DNA from: Gammaproteobacteria bacterium
GTDB taxonomy: Bacteria; Pseudomonadota; Gammaproteobacteria; Pseudomonadales; Pseudomonadaceae
DNA: 25,206 bases
Assembly (NCBI GenBank): GCA_012513235.1
Contig: JAAZCO010000071.1
Coordinates: forward strand, 1 to 25,206
Direction: 5' to 3'
Part shown: positions 7,061 to 15,227 of the stretch, piece by piece
Position numbering within the stretch: the first letter of the stretch is position 1
How the letters are laid out: each line of letters begins with the position of its first letter
The notes under the pieces: model-generated
The model's input: only the letters and a program-made list of their open reading frames with translations
Told to the model about the DNA's origin: nothing
Databases searched by the model: none
Position numbers and translations under genes: made by a program

Positions 7061-7689
7061 GCATCCTCCTGCGCGGCGCGGGTTTTAGCCACAGTTTCCA
7101 CCCAGCTATCAATCACTCGATCTAAGTCTTGGGCGTTGCGTTGCATGGACTCAGCAAACTGATCACGGAACAATTTACCGAGGTTAATACCGTTAATGAT
7201 CACATTACGCATGCGCCATTGACCGTCGGCATTGACCATAGTGTAAGAAACTGGATAAATCACACCTTTTTTATCGGTGATTTCCATGCGTACTTCACTG
7301 CGCTGTGCGCCTTGAGCTGTGCTGCCTGGCAACACACGAATGCCTTGGTTGTCATACTCAAGCAAAGCATTACCGTAAAACTGCATCAGGCTGCGCTTAA
7401 AGTTATCTTGAAAGCGCTGCATTTGCTCAGGCGTAGCGCGACGCGAATAACGCACCGTCATCACACTTTTAGAGATGCCATCGGCATCCACCACGGGCCC
7501 CAGGATACTATCCATCGCATTATAAAATGCAGTCGGGTCGGTGCGATATTGCGCTTTATTGGCCTGTAAATCGGCTAATAAATTCTGCGTAGTTTGTTCA
7601 ACCACAACATGTGGGTCAGTAGCAGCAACGCTGGCACCGGTAAAAATCAAAGCAGTGCATAATAAAGCACGTCGTAGCAAAGATAACAT
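7057..7689 (-). CDS. mlaC: Periplasmic phospholipid-binding protein MlaC
   Basis: MlaC ferries phospholipids across the periplasm between the outer-membrane MlaA-porin complex and the inner-membrane MlaFEDB transporter. The 210-residue product begins with a Sec signal peptide (MLSLLRRALLCTALIFTGAS, cleavage likely after VAA). A Tol-Tol-Ttg2 domain follows, with TTQNLLADLQANKAQY, SKSVMTVRYSRRATPEQMQRF and WRMRNVIINGINLGKLFRDQF. The start at 7689 lies five bases after the mlaD stop. It overlaps mlaB by four bases. mlaA is not in the window, as is usual in pseudomonads, where it lies elsewhere. Confidence 0.95.
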   Translation of the reverse strand: MLSLLRRALLCTALIFTGASVAATDPHVVVEQTTQNLLADLQANKAQYRTDPTAFYNAMDSILGPVVDADGISKSVMTVRYSRRATPEQMQRFQDNFKRSLMQFYGNALLEYDNQGIRVLPGSTAQGAQRSEVRMEITDKKGVIYPVSYTMVNADGQWRMRNVIINGINLGKLFRDQFAESMQRNAQDLDRVIDSWVETVAKTRAAQEDA

Positions 7690-7694
7690 AAGGG

Positions 7695-8156
7695 TTAATC
7701 CTGATTAACTGTGTTCATCAAAAACTTACCAATCAACTCTTCGAGCACCAGAGAGGATTGTGTATCGTAAATCACATCACCGTCTTTTAAGACTTCATCT
7801 TCACCACCGACGCTAAAACTGATGTATTTCTCACCCAGCAATCCTGCGGTTAAAATTGAAGCGGTCGTGTCGGTGGGCAAGTTGTTCACCCGCTCTTGTA
7901 CTTCCATGGTGACCTTACCGGTGTAAGTTTCAGTATCAAAATCAATGGCCACCACTTTACCCACGGTCACCCCAGCCATAGTGACTTTAGCGCGCGTGGT
8001 CAGGCCAGCAATATTATCAAAGTGTGCAGTCAGCTTATAAGTATCAGTGCTATTGGCCACGGTTAAACCACTGACACGCAGTGCCAATAGCAGTAACGCG
8101 AAAATACCCGCCAACAAAAACACACCCACACTAATCTCTACGGCGCGAATTCGCAT
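7695..8156 (-). CDS. mlaD: MCE-domain protein MlaD
   Basis: MlaD forms a hexameric MCE ring anchored in the inner membrane and provides the lipid channel of the MlaFEDB complex. The 153-residue product has one N-terminal membrane helix (about 6-28, VEISVGVFLLAGIFALLLLA) and an MCE domain (about 38-118) with YKLTAHFDNIAGLTTRAKV and the glycine-rich LTAGLLGEKYISF near its end. The frame is open to 8273, but ATG at 8156 matches the conserved start and overlaps the mlaE stop by one base (TGATG), so the genes are translationally coupled. Confidence 0.95.
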   Translation of the reverse strand: MRIRAVEISVGVFLLAGIFALLLLALRVSGLTVANSTDTYKLTAHFDNIAGLTTRAKVTMAGVTVGKVVAIDFDTETYTGKVTMEVQERVNNLPTDTTASILTAGLLGEKYISFSVGGEDEVLKDGDVIYDTQSSLVLEELIGKFLMNTVNQD

Positions 8157-8953
8157 CAGAAATCTCCAAACATTAAAGCAGTCAAAATAAAGTCTAAGCC
8201 CAACACCGCTAACGAGGCATACACCACGGTACGGGTTGTGGCACGGCTGATACCTTCGGATGTTGGCTCGCAATCATAGCCTTGGAATACCGCAATCCAA
8301 GTTACGACAAAGGCAAACACCACACTTTTAATTACGCCATTGAGCACGTCATTATAAAAATCGACACTGTTGACCATATTGCCCCAGTACGAGCCGTCAT
8401 ACACGCCCAACCAGTCCACTGCCACCATCGCCCCGCCCCAAATACCTACGACAGAGAAAATCGCCGCCAGCAAGGGCATGGAAATAAAACCGGCCCACAG
8501 ACGCGGAGCAATAATATATTTAAGCGGATCCACACCGATCATTTCCAAACTGGACAATTGCTCGGTGGACTTCATATTGCCAATTTCAGCCGTTAACGCA
8601 GAACCCGCTCGGCCCGCAAACAATAAAGCGGTGACCACAGGGCCCAACTCACGCAATAAGGTTAAGGCCACCATCTGTCCGACTGCTTGCTCAGAGCCAA
8701 AATCAACCAAAATGCTATAGCCTTGCAGCGCCAGCACCATGCCAATAAATAAACCCGACACAATAATAATGGCTAAAGACAAAACACCCACAGAATACAA
8801 TTGCTTGACCAGCAAATGCATCCCAGTACCCGCACCGCCACGCCCTACTAGAGCATGCCACAAGAAAATCAGCGAGCGGCCTAAGGTCTGTACGATACCC
8901 AGTCCTGCACGGCCAAATAAGGCAATACGCTCCAACAACGACTTACGCGCCAT
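8156..8953 (-). CDS. mlaE: Phospholipid transporter permease MlaE
   Basis: MlaE is the membrane permease of the Mla ABC transporter, with MlaF as ATPase and MlaD as MCE ring. The product of about 265 residues has several hydrophobic helices and the family core: VVSGLFIGMVLALQGY, GPVVTALLFAGRAGSALTAE, IGNMKSTEQLSSLEMIGVDP and RLWAGFISMPLLA. Two start codons are possible. ATG at 8959 is only three bases from AGGAG, while ATG at 8953 (MARKSLLER) has a nine-base spacing and fits the family, so 8953 is chosen. The start overlaps the 3' end of mlaF by about 11 bases. Confidence 0.94.
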   Translation of the reverse strand: MARKSLLERIALFGRAGLGIVQTLGRSLIFLWHALVGRGGAGTGMHLLVKQLYSVGVLSLAIIIVSGLFIGMVLALQGYSILVDFGSEQAVGQMVALTLLRELGPVVTALLFAGRAGSALTAEIGNMKSTEQLSSLEMIGVDPLKYIIAPRLWAGFISMPLLAAIFSVVGIWGGAMVAVDWLGVYDGSYWGNMVNSVDFYNDVLNGVIKSVVFAFVVTWIAVFQGYDCEPTSEGISRATTRTVVYASLAVLGLDFILTALMFGDF

Positions 8954-9764
8954 CTGCATGATCTCCTAATAAGTCGTTACGGTAATCTTCGGCAGGAAAA
9001 TGAAAAGGTACTGGGCCATCAGGAATACCTTGCATAAACTGACGAATACGCGGGTTATCTGAGCTCATCAATTCGTCCGGCGTACCTTGACCCAGAACAT
9101 GACTGTCACCCACCACATAGAGGTAGTCGGCAATGCTCGCGGTTTCAGCCAAGTCATGCGACACCACCACACTGGTAATACCCAAGGCATCGTTGAGCAA
9201 ACGAATTAAGCGTACCAACACCCCTTTAGCAATTGGGTCTTGGCCAACAAAGGGCTCGTCATAGAGTAAAATATCAGGATCTAAAGCAACGGCGCGCGCC
9301 AAAGCGACGCGGCGCTTCATGCCGCCAGATAATTCGTCTGGCATCAAATCAATCGCGCCACGCAAGCCCACCGCTTGAAGTTTCATCAACACGATATCGC
9401 GGATCATTTCTTCGGGTAGCTTGGTGTGCACGCGCAATGGAAATGCGACGTTTTCAAACACATTTAAATCGGTAAATAAAGCGCCGCTTTGAAATAACAC
9501 ACCGAACTGTTTGCGCATATCAAATAAATCACTGCGCGATAAGCTTGGCAGGTTTTGACCATTGACCACCACCTCACCTTTGGCAGGTTTGAGCTGTGCA
9601 GCCATTAAGCGTAACAGTGTCGTTTTACCGCAGCCTGATGGTCCCATCACACCTGTGACTTTGCCACGCTTAAAGCGGATATCTACATTATCAAAAATCT
9701 TGCGTGAACCGCGTTGAAAGGTCACGCCTTTTAACTCTACGGCGAAAGTATCGTCAGCCGACAT
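8943..9764 (-). CDS. mlaF: Phospholipid transporter ATPase MlaF
   Basis: This is the ABC ATPase that powers phospholipid movement between the membranes and keeps the outer leaflet asymmetric. The product is 273 residues. It has Walker A GPSGCGKTT (41-49), Q-loop Q92, signature LSGGM (145-149), Walker B ILLYDEP (165-171) and the switch histidine in VVVSHDLAE. The frame is open to 9959, but that upstream sequence runs through the slyD terminator. ATG at 9764, with GGGAG upstream, matches the conserved start. It is the first gene of the apparent mlaFEDCB-ibaG-murA-hisG run. Confidence 0.96.
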   Translation of the reverse strand: MSADDTFAVELKGVTFQRGSRKIFDNVDIRFKRGKVTGVMGPSGCGKTTLLRLMAAQLKPAKGEVVVNGQNLPSLSRSDLFDMRKQFGVLFQSGALFTDLNVFENVAFPLRVHTKLPEEMIRDIVLMKLQAVGLRGAIDLMPDELSGGMKRRVALARAVALDPDILLYDEPFVGQDPIAKGVLVRLIRLLNDALGITSVVVSHDLAETASIADYLYVVGDSHVLGQGTPDELMSSDNPRIRQFMQGIPDGPVPFHFPAEDYRNDLLGDHADGA

Positions 9765-9807
9765 GCAAACTCCCGCTAAATAAAGGTGTTGTGTTGGGAC
9801 TAGGGTA

Positions 9808-9836
9808 TTTATACATATTTTGCATATGTGATAAAC
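9808..9836 (-). promoter_or_regulatory. Weak candidate mla operon promoter
   Basis: On the minus strand a TATAAA box (9808-9813) lies 44 nt before the mlaF start, with a poor -35 (TTTATC) 16 nt upstream. Some promoter is expected between the slyD terminator and mlaF, but this match is weak. Confidence 0.3.
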
Positions 9837-9844
9837 GCGCCAAT

Positions 9845-9890
9845 ATAGCACTCTCCGAGCATTCTCCCAATAGAGAAGCGTAAGTGCTAT
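9845..9890. repeat. Nested inverted repeat upstream of mlaF
   Basis: ATAGCACT (9845-9852) pairs perfectly with AGTGCTAT (9883-9890). Inside it TTCTC (9862-9866) pairs with GAGAA (9873-9877). A second TGCTATA (9899-9905) could pair instead with TATAGCA (9844-9850), giving two exclusive folds. Function unknown. Confidence 0.4.
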
Positions 9891-9925
9891 GCAAAAACTG
9901 CTATAGGGTTCAATCGGTAGAGCAC

Positions 9926-9956
9926 ATAACAAAGGCACCCAAGGTGCCTTTGTTAT
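9926..9956 (-). terminator. Terminator after slyD
   Basis: ATAACAAAGGCACC (9926-9939) and GGTGCCTTTGTTAT (9943-9956) form a perfect 14-bp stem with a 3-nt loop, 23 nt after the slyD stop. The U-rich part lies in the 3' arm, so efficiency is uncertain, but the position is typical. Confidence 0.7.
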
Positions 9957-9979
9957 CAATCAAACACTGACTTTAAAAA

Positions 9980-10465
9980 TCAGTGCTGATGACCGCCTTC
10001 ACCGTGCACGTGGCCGTGCGCAATTTCTTCTTCGCTTGCAGCGCGAATGCTAACAACCTTAACCTTAAAGTTAAGCTGTTGACCGGCTAGCGGGTGGTTA
10101 CCATCGATGGTAACTTGGTCACCATCAACATCACGAATGGTCACAATTTGCATACCACCGTCCGGTGCAGAAGCGTGGAACTGCATACCCACTTCCAGCT
10201 CTTCAACACCTTCAAACATTTCACGGCCTAGGTTAGTAATCAGCTCGGCACTGTACTCACCATAAGCGTCTTCTGGCTCAATGCTGACTTCTAATTCATC
10301 ACCGACAGCTTTGCCGGCTAATGCGTTTTCTAAACCAGCAATGATGTTGCTTGCACCATGCAAATAGACCAACGGCTCGGCACCAGCAGAGCTATCAATC
10401 ACTTCACCGGCGTCGTTACTGAGCGTGTAGTCAATGGCGACAACGTGTTGATTGGTGATCAGCAT
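9980..10465 (-). CDS. slyD: FKBP-type peptidyl-prolyl isomerase SlyD
   Basis: SlyD is a cytoplasmic prolyl isomerase and chaperone with an inserted IF domain; the metal-binding tail supplies nickel to hydrogenase or urease in some species. The 161-residue product begins MLITNQHVVAIDYTLS. It has LVYLHGASNIIAGLENALAG, the PEDAYGEY loop, an IF domain around 70-120, DGNHPLAGQQL, and a histidine-rich tail (HGHVHGEGGHQH). The tail is short compared with E. coli SlyD. Start ATG at 10465 has AAAGG upstream; the open frame to 10501 adds nothing recognisable. It is divergent from ackA, a neighbourhood I recall from P. aeruginosa. Confidence 0.93.
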   Translation of the reverse strand: MLITNQHVVAIDYTLSNDAGEVIDSSAGAEPLVYLHGASNIIAGLENALAGKAVGDELEVSIEPEDAYGEYSAELITNLGREMFEGVEELEVGMQFHASAPDGGMQIVTIRDVDGDQVTIDGNHPLAGQQLNFKVKVVSIRAASEEEIAHGHVHGEGGHQH

Positions 10466-10597
10466 AAAATAAAAACCTTTATCAATATGAATGAAAACCA
10501 AAGTTTACCTGCACACGCGCGCTAATGCGACTTTAGAATAAATAGACTAATGCTCACTTGACCTACCTCCATCTCGCGCATGAAGATTGAGACACTT

Positions 10598-10639
10598 TAT
10601 AAATGATGTGACTGTCTTATTGAGTTTCTACCGTCACAT
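10598..10639 (+). promoter_or_regulatory. Candidate ackA control region
   Basis: A TATAAA box (10598-10603) without a good -35 is followed by ATGTGAC (10606-10612) and GTCACAT (10633-10639). These form a perfect 7-bp inverted repeat with a 20-nt spacer, 33 nt before the ackA ATG. It could be a leader hairpin or paired half-sites. The spacing is too wide for one CRP/Vfr-type site. Confidence 0.3.
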
Positions 10640-10672
10640 TGCATCTATTTCTATGTATCAAAAGGATCTCTC

Positions 10673-11866
10673 ATGTCGTCTCGCAACGTGTTAGTTATCA
10701 ATTGCGGCAGCTCATCGATTAAGTTTGCTTTAGTGAATGAAGATAACGATGAGTTTTTAATTCAAGGCTTAGCAGAGCGTTTAGGCAGCAGCGAAGCTGT
10801 TTTAAACTGGCAGCTCGGTGATGAAAAGCATGTTGCACAACTACACGGTGCTGACCATAAGGCTGCTTTTGAGCGTTTATTGCCTTTAGTACAAAAAGCC
10901 AGCCATGGTAAATTAACCAGTATTGGTCACCGTGTTGTGCATGGCGGCGCGCACTTTACCGCAGCCTCTGCGTTAAACCGTGAAGTGATTGATGTGATTC
11001 GCAGCGCTGCAGTCTTAGCACCCCTGCATAACCCAGCCGGTTTAATTGGTATTGAAGCGGCGATGACGCTCTACCCGAACCTGACGCAAGTGGCTGTATT
11101 TGACACCGCGTTCCACCAAACTATGCCGGCGCACGCCTACCGTTATGCCGTTCCTGAGCACCTGTACACCGACCACCATGTGCGTCGTTATGGCTTCCAC
11201 GGTACCAGTCATATGTTTGTCAGCCGCAGAGCTGCAGCCATGACGGGCTTACCTGTTGAAGACAGCAGCTGGTTAGTCGCGCACCTGGGTAATGGCTGTT
11301 CAACGTGCGCTGTAGTGAACGGTGAAAGTTTAGACACCAGCATGGGTTTAACCCCACTGGAAGGTTTAGTAATGGGTACGCGTAGCGGTGATGTTGACCC
11401 AAGCTTGCACAATTACTTATCACGCACGCTAGGTTGGGATATTCAACGTATTGAAAGTGTACTGACGAAGGAAAGTGGCCTGTTGGGTCTATCCGGACTG
11501 TCCAATGATATGCGCACCCTGATTGAAGCCAGCCAAAAAGGCGATGAGCGAGCAACCTTAGCCATTGAAGTATTCTGCTACCGTTTAGCCAAGTCTCTAG
11601 CCGGCATGGCCTGTGCGCTACCGAAACTGGACGGTTTAGTCTTTACCGGCGGTATCGGTGAGAACGCCAGCTTAGTACGCAGCAAAACCTTAGAACACAT
11701 GCGTTTATTCAACTTCAAACTGGACGAAGAAGCGAACTTGAAGTGTACTCGTGGCGTTGCAGGTAACATCAGCGCAGATAACCATCCGCGCGTACTGGTG
11801 ATTCCGACCAATGAAGAACGTCAAATTGCCGTTGAAACATTGGCCCTTATCGACGCTAAAGCTTAA
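10673..11866 (+). CDS. ackA: Acetate kinase
   Basis: AckA interconverts acetyl phosphate plus ADP and acetate plus ATP in the cytoplasm. The 397-residue product has the ASKHA-fold signatures LVINCGSSSIKFAL (7-20), GHRVVHGG with R87, VFDTAFHQTMP with D144, RYGFHGTSH (172-180), and GTRSGDVDP with R237. GGIGENA and NEERQIA lie near the C-terminus. Start ATG at 10673 has AAGGA six bases upstream. pta follows after 18 nt, so both steps of the acetyl-CoA to acetate route are in one operon. The direction in vivo (overflow or assimilation) cannot be read from sequence. Confidence 0.98.
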   Translation: MSSRNVLVINCGSSSIKFALVNEDNDEFLIQGLAERLGSSEAVLNWQLGDEKHVAQLHGADHKAAFERLLPLVQKASHGKLTSIGHRVVHGGAHFTAASALNREVIDVIRSAAVLAPLHNPAGLIGIEAAMTLYPNLTQVAVFDTAFHQTMPAHAYRYAVPEHLYTDHHVRRYGFHGTSHMFVSRRAAAMTGLPVEDSSWLVAHLGNGCSTCAVVNGESLDTSMGLTPLEGLVMGTRSGDVDPSLHNYLSRTLGWDIQRIESVLTKESGLLGLSGLSNDMRTLIEASQKGDERATLAIEVFCYRLAKSLAGMACALPKLDGLVFTGGIGENASLVRSKTLEHMRLFNFKLDEEANLKCTRGVAGNISADNHPRVLVIPTNEERQIAVETLALIDAKA

Positions 11867-11884
11867 TTAGAGGACGCTTGATAC

Positions 11885-13975
11885 ATGCACACTTTTTTAC
11901 TTGCCCCCACCGGTTTCGGTGTCGGTTTATCATCAGTGAGCTTGGGCGTGGTCCAAGCTCTATTGCGCTCAGGCTTAAAAGTTGGTTTTTTCAAACCCAT
12001 CGCCCAGCCACATCCGGATGACACCGGCCCAGAGCGCTCTAGCGCGCTGATGCAAGCCACCCATGGTATTCGCCAGCCTAAAGCGCTGTCGTTAAACTAT
12101 GTTGAGCGCATGATTGGTAACGGCCAACTTGATGAGCTGATGGAAGAAATCGTCAGCATGCACCAGCAGATTCAAGCTGAGTACGACATCATTATTGTCG
12201 AAGGCATGACGCCATCGCGCCAAGCAAATTATGCAGAGCGCATTAACGCACACCTTGCAAAAACCATGGATGCAGAAGTGATTCTGGTCAGCGCACCGAG
12301 CAGCGATGACCTGAATGAATTGTCAGACCGCATCGAGATGCAAGCTCAGCTGTTTGGCGGCACTAAAGATCCGAAAGTCCTCGGTGTGATCATCAACAAG
12401 GTTGAAGAAGCGCCGATCAATGGTTTTATTGAGCGTTTAAAAAGCCATTTACCTGCGCTGCGCAAAGGTGATTTACACCTGATCGGCTGTATCGCAAAAA
12501 ATGAAGAACTGAACAACGCCCGCACCAGTGACTTTGCTGAACTAATTAAAGCTAAAGTGCATAACGCTGGTGATATCGAACAGCGTCGCGTACAGAAAGT
12601 TATTTTGTGCTCGCGCACTGTGGCCAATATCGTCCCCTTGCTGCAACCGGGTGTGCTAGTAGTCTGCCCTGGCGATCGCGATGATATTATTCTCGCTACC
12701 AGCCTGGCTGAATTGAACGGTGTACTGCTGGCTGGCTTACTGCTGACCGGTGATCTGACGCCCAACCCCAGCATTATGGATATTGGTGAGCGCGCACTTA
12801 AAGGCGGCCTGCCAGTGATGAGCGTACCGACTGGCTCATACGATACCGCGTACAATCTAACTCGTTTATACAAAGGCATCCCCATCAGTGACACCGAGCG
12901 CGCGAAAGCCGTGACCGAGTACATTGCGGGTCAGTTAGATCAAGACTGGTTAGCTGCGCGCTGCAGCACTGTGCGCCAACTGCTCTTATCGCCACCTGCT
13001 TTCCGTCACCAACTGGTGAAGCGCGCGCAACAAGCCAATAAGCGCATTGTATTACCTGAAGGTAATGAGCCGCGCACCATTCAAGCGGCAGCGATTTGCC
13101 AAAAGCGCGGTATTGCACGCTGTGTACTTTTGGCTAAGCCTGAAGAAGTGCATGCAATTGCTAAAGCACAGGGAATCGAGCTACCTGCTGATTTAGAAAT
13201 CATTGATCCAGAGTCCATCCGCCAGCGCTTTATCGCACCGATGGTTGAGCTGCGTAAAGATAAAGGTCTCACGCCACAATTAGCTGCTGTGCAACTGGAA
13301 GATACTGTCGTTTTAGCCACCATGATGCTGGCTGAAGATGAAGTAGACGGTTTGGTTTCCGGTGCGGTACACACCACTGCCAGCACTATTCGCCCTGCTT
13401 TGCAGCTATTGAAAACTGCACCCGGCTACAACTTAGTTTCATCGGTGTTCTTTATGCTGCTGCCGGATCAAGTATTGGTCTACGGCGACTGCGCTGTGAA
13501 CCCTGATCCAAACGCTCAGCAACTTGCAGAAATTGCCTTGCAAAGCGCTGAATCAGCCCAAGCCTTCGGTATCGATCCACGCGTTGCCATGATCAGCTAC
13601 TCAACCGGTGATTCAGGTACAGGCGCAGAAGTGGAGAAAGTCCGCGACGCAACACGTATTGCCCGTGAGACTAATCCAGCACTGGCCATTGATGGCCCAC
13701 TGCAATATGACGCCGCCAGCATTGAAAGTGTGGGCCGCTCAAAAGCACCTGACAGCTTAGTTGCAGGTCGTGCCACTGTGTTTATCTTCCCTGATTTAAA
13801 CACCGGCAACACCACCTACAAAGCCGTACAGCGCAGCGCCAACGTGATTAGCGTAGGCCCGATGCTGCAAGGTTTACGCAAGCCTGTGAATGACTTGTCA
13901 CGCGGTGCTTTGGTTGATGACATCGTCTTCACTATCGCACTAACTGCCATTCAGGCTGCTAACCAGCCGCAGTAA
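11885..13975 (+). CDS. pta: Phosphate acetyltransferase, long form
   Basis: Pta converts acetyl-CoA and phosphate to acetyl phosphate and CoA. The 696-residue protein is the long proteobacterial form. Its N-terminal P-loop-like domain resembles dethiobiotin synthetase (about 1-200; PTGFGVGLSS and FFKPIAQP). A DRTGG-type regulatory domain follows (about 215-325). The catalytic PTA domain (about 375-690) has VLPEGNEPRTIQAA, VSGAVHTTASTIRPALQ, SVFFMLLP, MISYSTGDSGTG, DGPLQYDAAS and FPDLNTGNTTYKA. The upstream motif AGAGGA gives a ribosome site. A perfect stem-loop follows the stop codon. Confidence 0.98.
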   Translation: MHTFLLAPTGFGVGLSSVSLGVVQALLRSGLKVGFFKPIAQPHPDDTGPERSSALMQATHGIRQPKALSLNYVERMIGNGQLDELMEEIVSMHQQIQAEYDIIIVEGMTPSRQANYAERINAHLAKTMDAEVILVSAPSSDDLNELSDRIEMQAQLFGGTKDPKVLGVIINKVEEAPINGFIERLKSHLPALRKGDLHLIGCIAKNEELNNARTSDFAELIKAKVHNAGDIEQRRVQKVILCSRTVANIVPLLQPGVLVVCPGDRDDIILATSLAELNGVLLAGLLLTGDLTPNPSIMDIGERALKGGLPVMSVPTGSYDTAYNLTRLYKGIPISDTERAKAVTEYIAGQLDQDWLAARCSTVRQLLLSPPAFRHQLVKRAQQANKRIVLPEGNEPRTIQAAAICQKRGIARCVLLAKPEEVHAIAKAQGIELPADLEIIDPESIRQRFIAPMVELRKDKGLTPQLAAVQLEDTVVLATMMLAEDEVDGLVSGAVHTTASTIRPALQLLKTAPGYNLVSSVFFMLLPDQVLVYGDCAVNPDPNAQQLAEIALQSAESAQAFGIDPRVAMISYSTGDSGTGAEVEKVRDATRIARETNPALAIDGPLQYDAASIESVGRSKAPDSLVAGRATVFIFPDLNTGNTTYKAVQRSANVISVGPMLQGLRKPVNDLSRGALVDDIVFTIALTAIQAANQPQ

Positions 13976-13985
13976 TACATCGCTC

Positions 13986-14017
13986 AGAGTCACTGCCGCA
14001 GTCAGCGCAGTGACTCT
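13986..14017 (+). terminator. Stem-loop after pta
   Basis: AGAGTCACTGC (13986-13996) pairs perfectly with GCAGTGACTCT (14007-14017) around a 10-nt loop, 10 nt after the pta stop. No run of T follows, so it may protect the 3' end or act with Rho. A smaller hairpin GACTC-TT-GAGTC would compete with it. Confidence 0.45.
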
Positions 14018-14122
14018 TGAGTCTCAGGTAACACTTGCACTCCCCCGCTAAAACTATAACCATACCCAGATATTTTTCTATATATGTGCTGCGCTGTGCG
14101 CATTATCTTGAGGTATCGCTTT

Positions 14123-15037
14123 ATGCTGCACTTTCTTCCACCGTTGTTACGCGGCGTCATCGTCTCACTACTGCTGGTGATAAACACCTTATTTTGGTGT
14201 TGGCCGCTGTTTATCTGCGCTCTGCTTAAAGTCGTTTTACCCTTCACCCCCATACAACGTAGCCTGCGCTTTATCATGCATTGGATTGCTGAAGCGTGGA
14301 TTAGCGTGAACTCATTTTGGATGCGTTTAGTGCAACCCATAGAATGGGATGTACAAGGCTTAGAAAAGCTCGATCTGACGCACTCTTGGTTAGTCACCAG
14401 CAACCACCAAAGCTGGGTGGATATTCTTGCTTTGCAACACCAATTTAACCGTCGCTTACCTTTTTTAAAATTCTTTCTCAAAAAAGAGCTGATTTGGGTG
14501 CCAGTGATTGGTTTGTGCTGGTGGGCGCTGGAATTTCCCTTTATGAAACGCTACAGCAAAGCTTACTTAGCCAAGCACCCAGAAAAACAAGGCCAAGATT
14601 TAGCCACCACGCGCAAGGCCTGTGAACGCTATAAAACCAACCCAGTGTCGGTGTTTAACTTTCTCGAAGGCACACGCTTTACCCAAGAAAAACACGATCA
14701 GCAGAAATCCCCGTTTCAGCATTTACTCAAACCTAAAGCTGGCGGCATTGCTTTTGTACTGGACGCTATGGGTGAGCAATTACAAGGTTTGGTCAACGTC
14801 ACACTGTATTACCCACAAGGCAAACCCTCACTGTGGGACTTACTCAGCGGGCAGATTAAACGCATTGTAATGCGCATTGAAATCACCGAGATTCCAGAGC
14901 AATTTGTCGGTAAAAGCTACGATCAAGACATGAACTACCGCGCTGAATTTCAAGACTGGGTCAACCAGATGTGGCACGAGAAAGATCAGCAATTGTCTGA
15001 TTTGATTGCTGCGCAACACGCTAAAGAGCTGCGTTAA
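14123..15037 (+). CDS. PlsC/YihG-like 1-acyl-glycerophosphate acyltransferase family protein
   Basis: This is a membrane-associated lysophospholipid acyltransferase of 304 residues. An N-terminal hydrophobic segment (about 8-40) precedes the catalytic HX4D box NHQSWVD (H95, D100). The second-block FLKFFLKKELIWVPVIG follows, then the substrate-binding EGTRF (182-186) and a KPKAGGIAFVLDAM segment. Length and pattern match the YihG-like branch rather than short PlsC, so it probably acylates lysophosphatidic acid or another lysolipid; the exact substrate is not readable. ATG at 14123 has TTGAGG upstream and is preferred over ATG at 14084. The gene lies 147 nt after pta, beyond a hairpin, and may have its own promoter. 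Confidence 0.85.
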   Translation: MLHFLPPLLRGVIVSLLLVINTLFWCWPLFICALLKVVLPFTPIQRSLRFIMHWIAEAWISVNSFWMRLVQPIEWDVQGLEKLDLTHSWLVTSNHQSWVDILALQHQFNRRLPFLKFFLKKELIWVPVIGLCWWALEFPFMKRYSKAYLAKHPEKQGQDLATTRKACERYKTNPVSVFNFLEGTRFTQEKHDQQKSPFQHLLKPKAGGIAFVLDAMGEQLQGLVNVTLYYPQGKPSLWDLLSGQIKRIVMRIEITEIPEQFVGKSYDQDMNYRAEFQDWVNQMWHEKDQQLSDLIAAQHAKELR

Positions 15038-15060
15038 ATAAAGCCCTGCCACCATAGTCG

Positions 15061-15099
15061 ATAGCGCGCGACTGTTCGTTCGACAGCGATGCGCGCTAT
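15061..15099. repeat. Large inverted repeat between acyltransferase and fumarase
   Basis: ATAGCGCGC (15061-15069) pairs perfectly with GCGCGCTAT (15091-15099). Inside, CTGT (15072-15075) pairs with ACAG (15083-15086) around a TCGTTCG loop. It starts 23 nt after the acyltransferase stop. No T-run follows on either strand, so I call it a stem-loop rather than an intrinsic terminator. The rest of the 190-nt gap shows no convincing promoter; an AGAGGAG ribosome site precedes the fumarase ATG. Confidence 0.5.
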
Positions 15100-15227
15100 A
15101 CTTACCGGATTCTTAAAACATTTACACAGTGTGCTCGACCCATTGAGTATACCTGTTGTTGATTGATGTACACCGAGACTGCTGGTTTAAAGCACTTGAT
15201 GTTCCCGTCCGATGAGAGGAGCGTTTC

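Noticed and set aside
9906..9924. tRNA-like words GGTTCAATC and GGTAGAGC
   Set aside because: They occur in the wrong order for T- and D-arms and no cloverleaf or acceptor stem can be drawn.
9765..9959. Upstream extension of the mlaF frame (65 extra residues)
   Set aside because: It reads through the perfect slyD terminator stem and through the mla promoter region; the conserved protein starts at 9764.
10933..11812. Long open frames antisense to ackA, and similar ones antisense to pta, fumA and hisD
   Set aside because: They lie entirely inside well-conserved genes, have no ribosome sites or recognisable domains, and follow from codon bias of the real gene.
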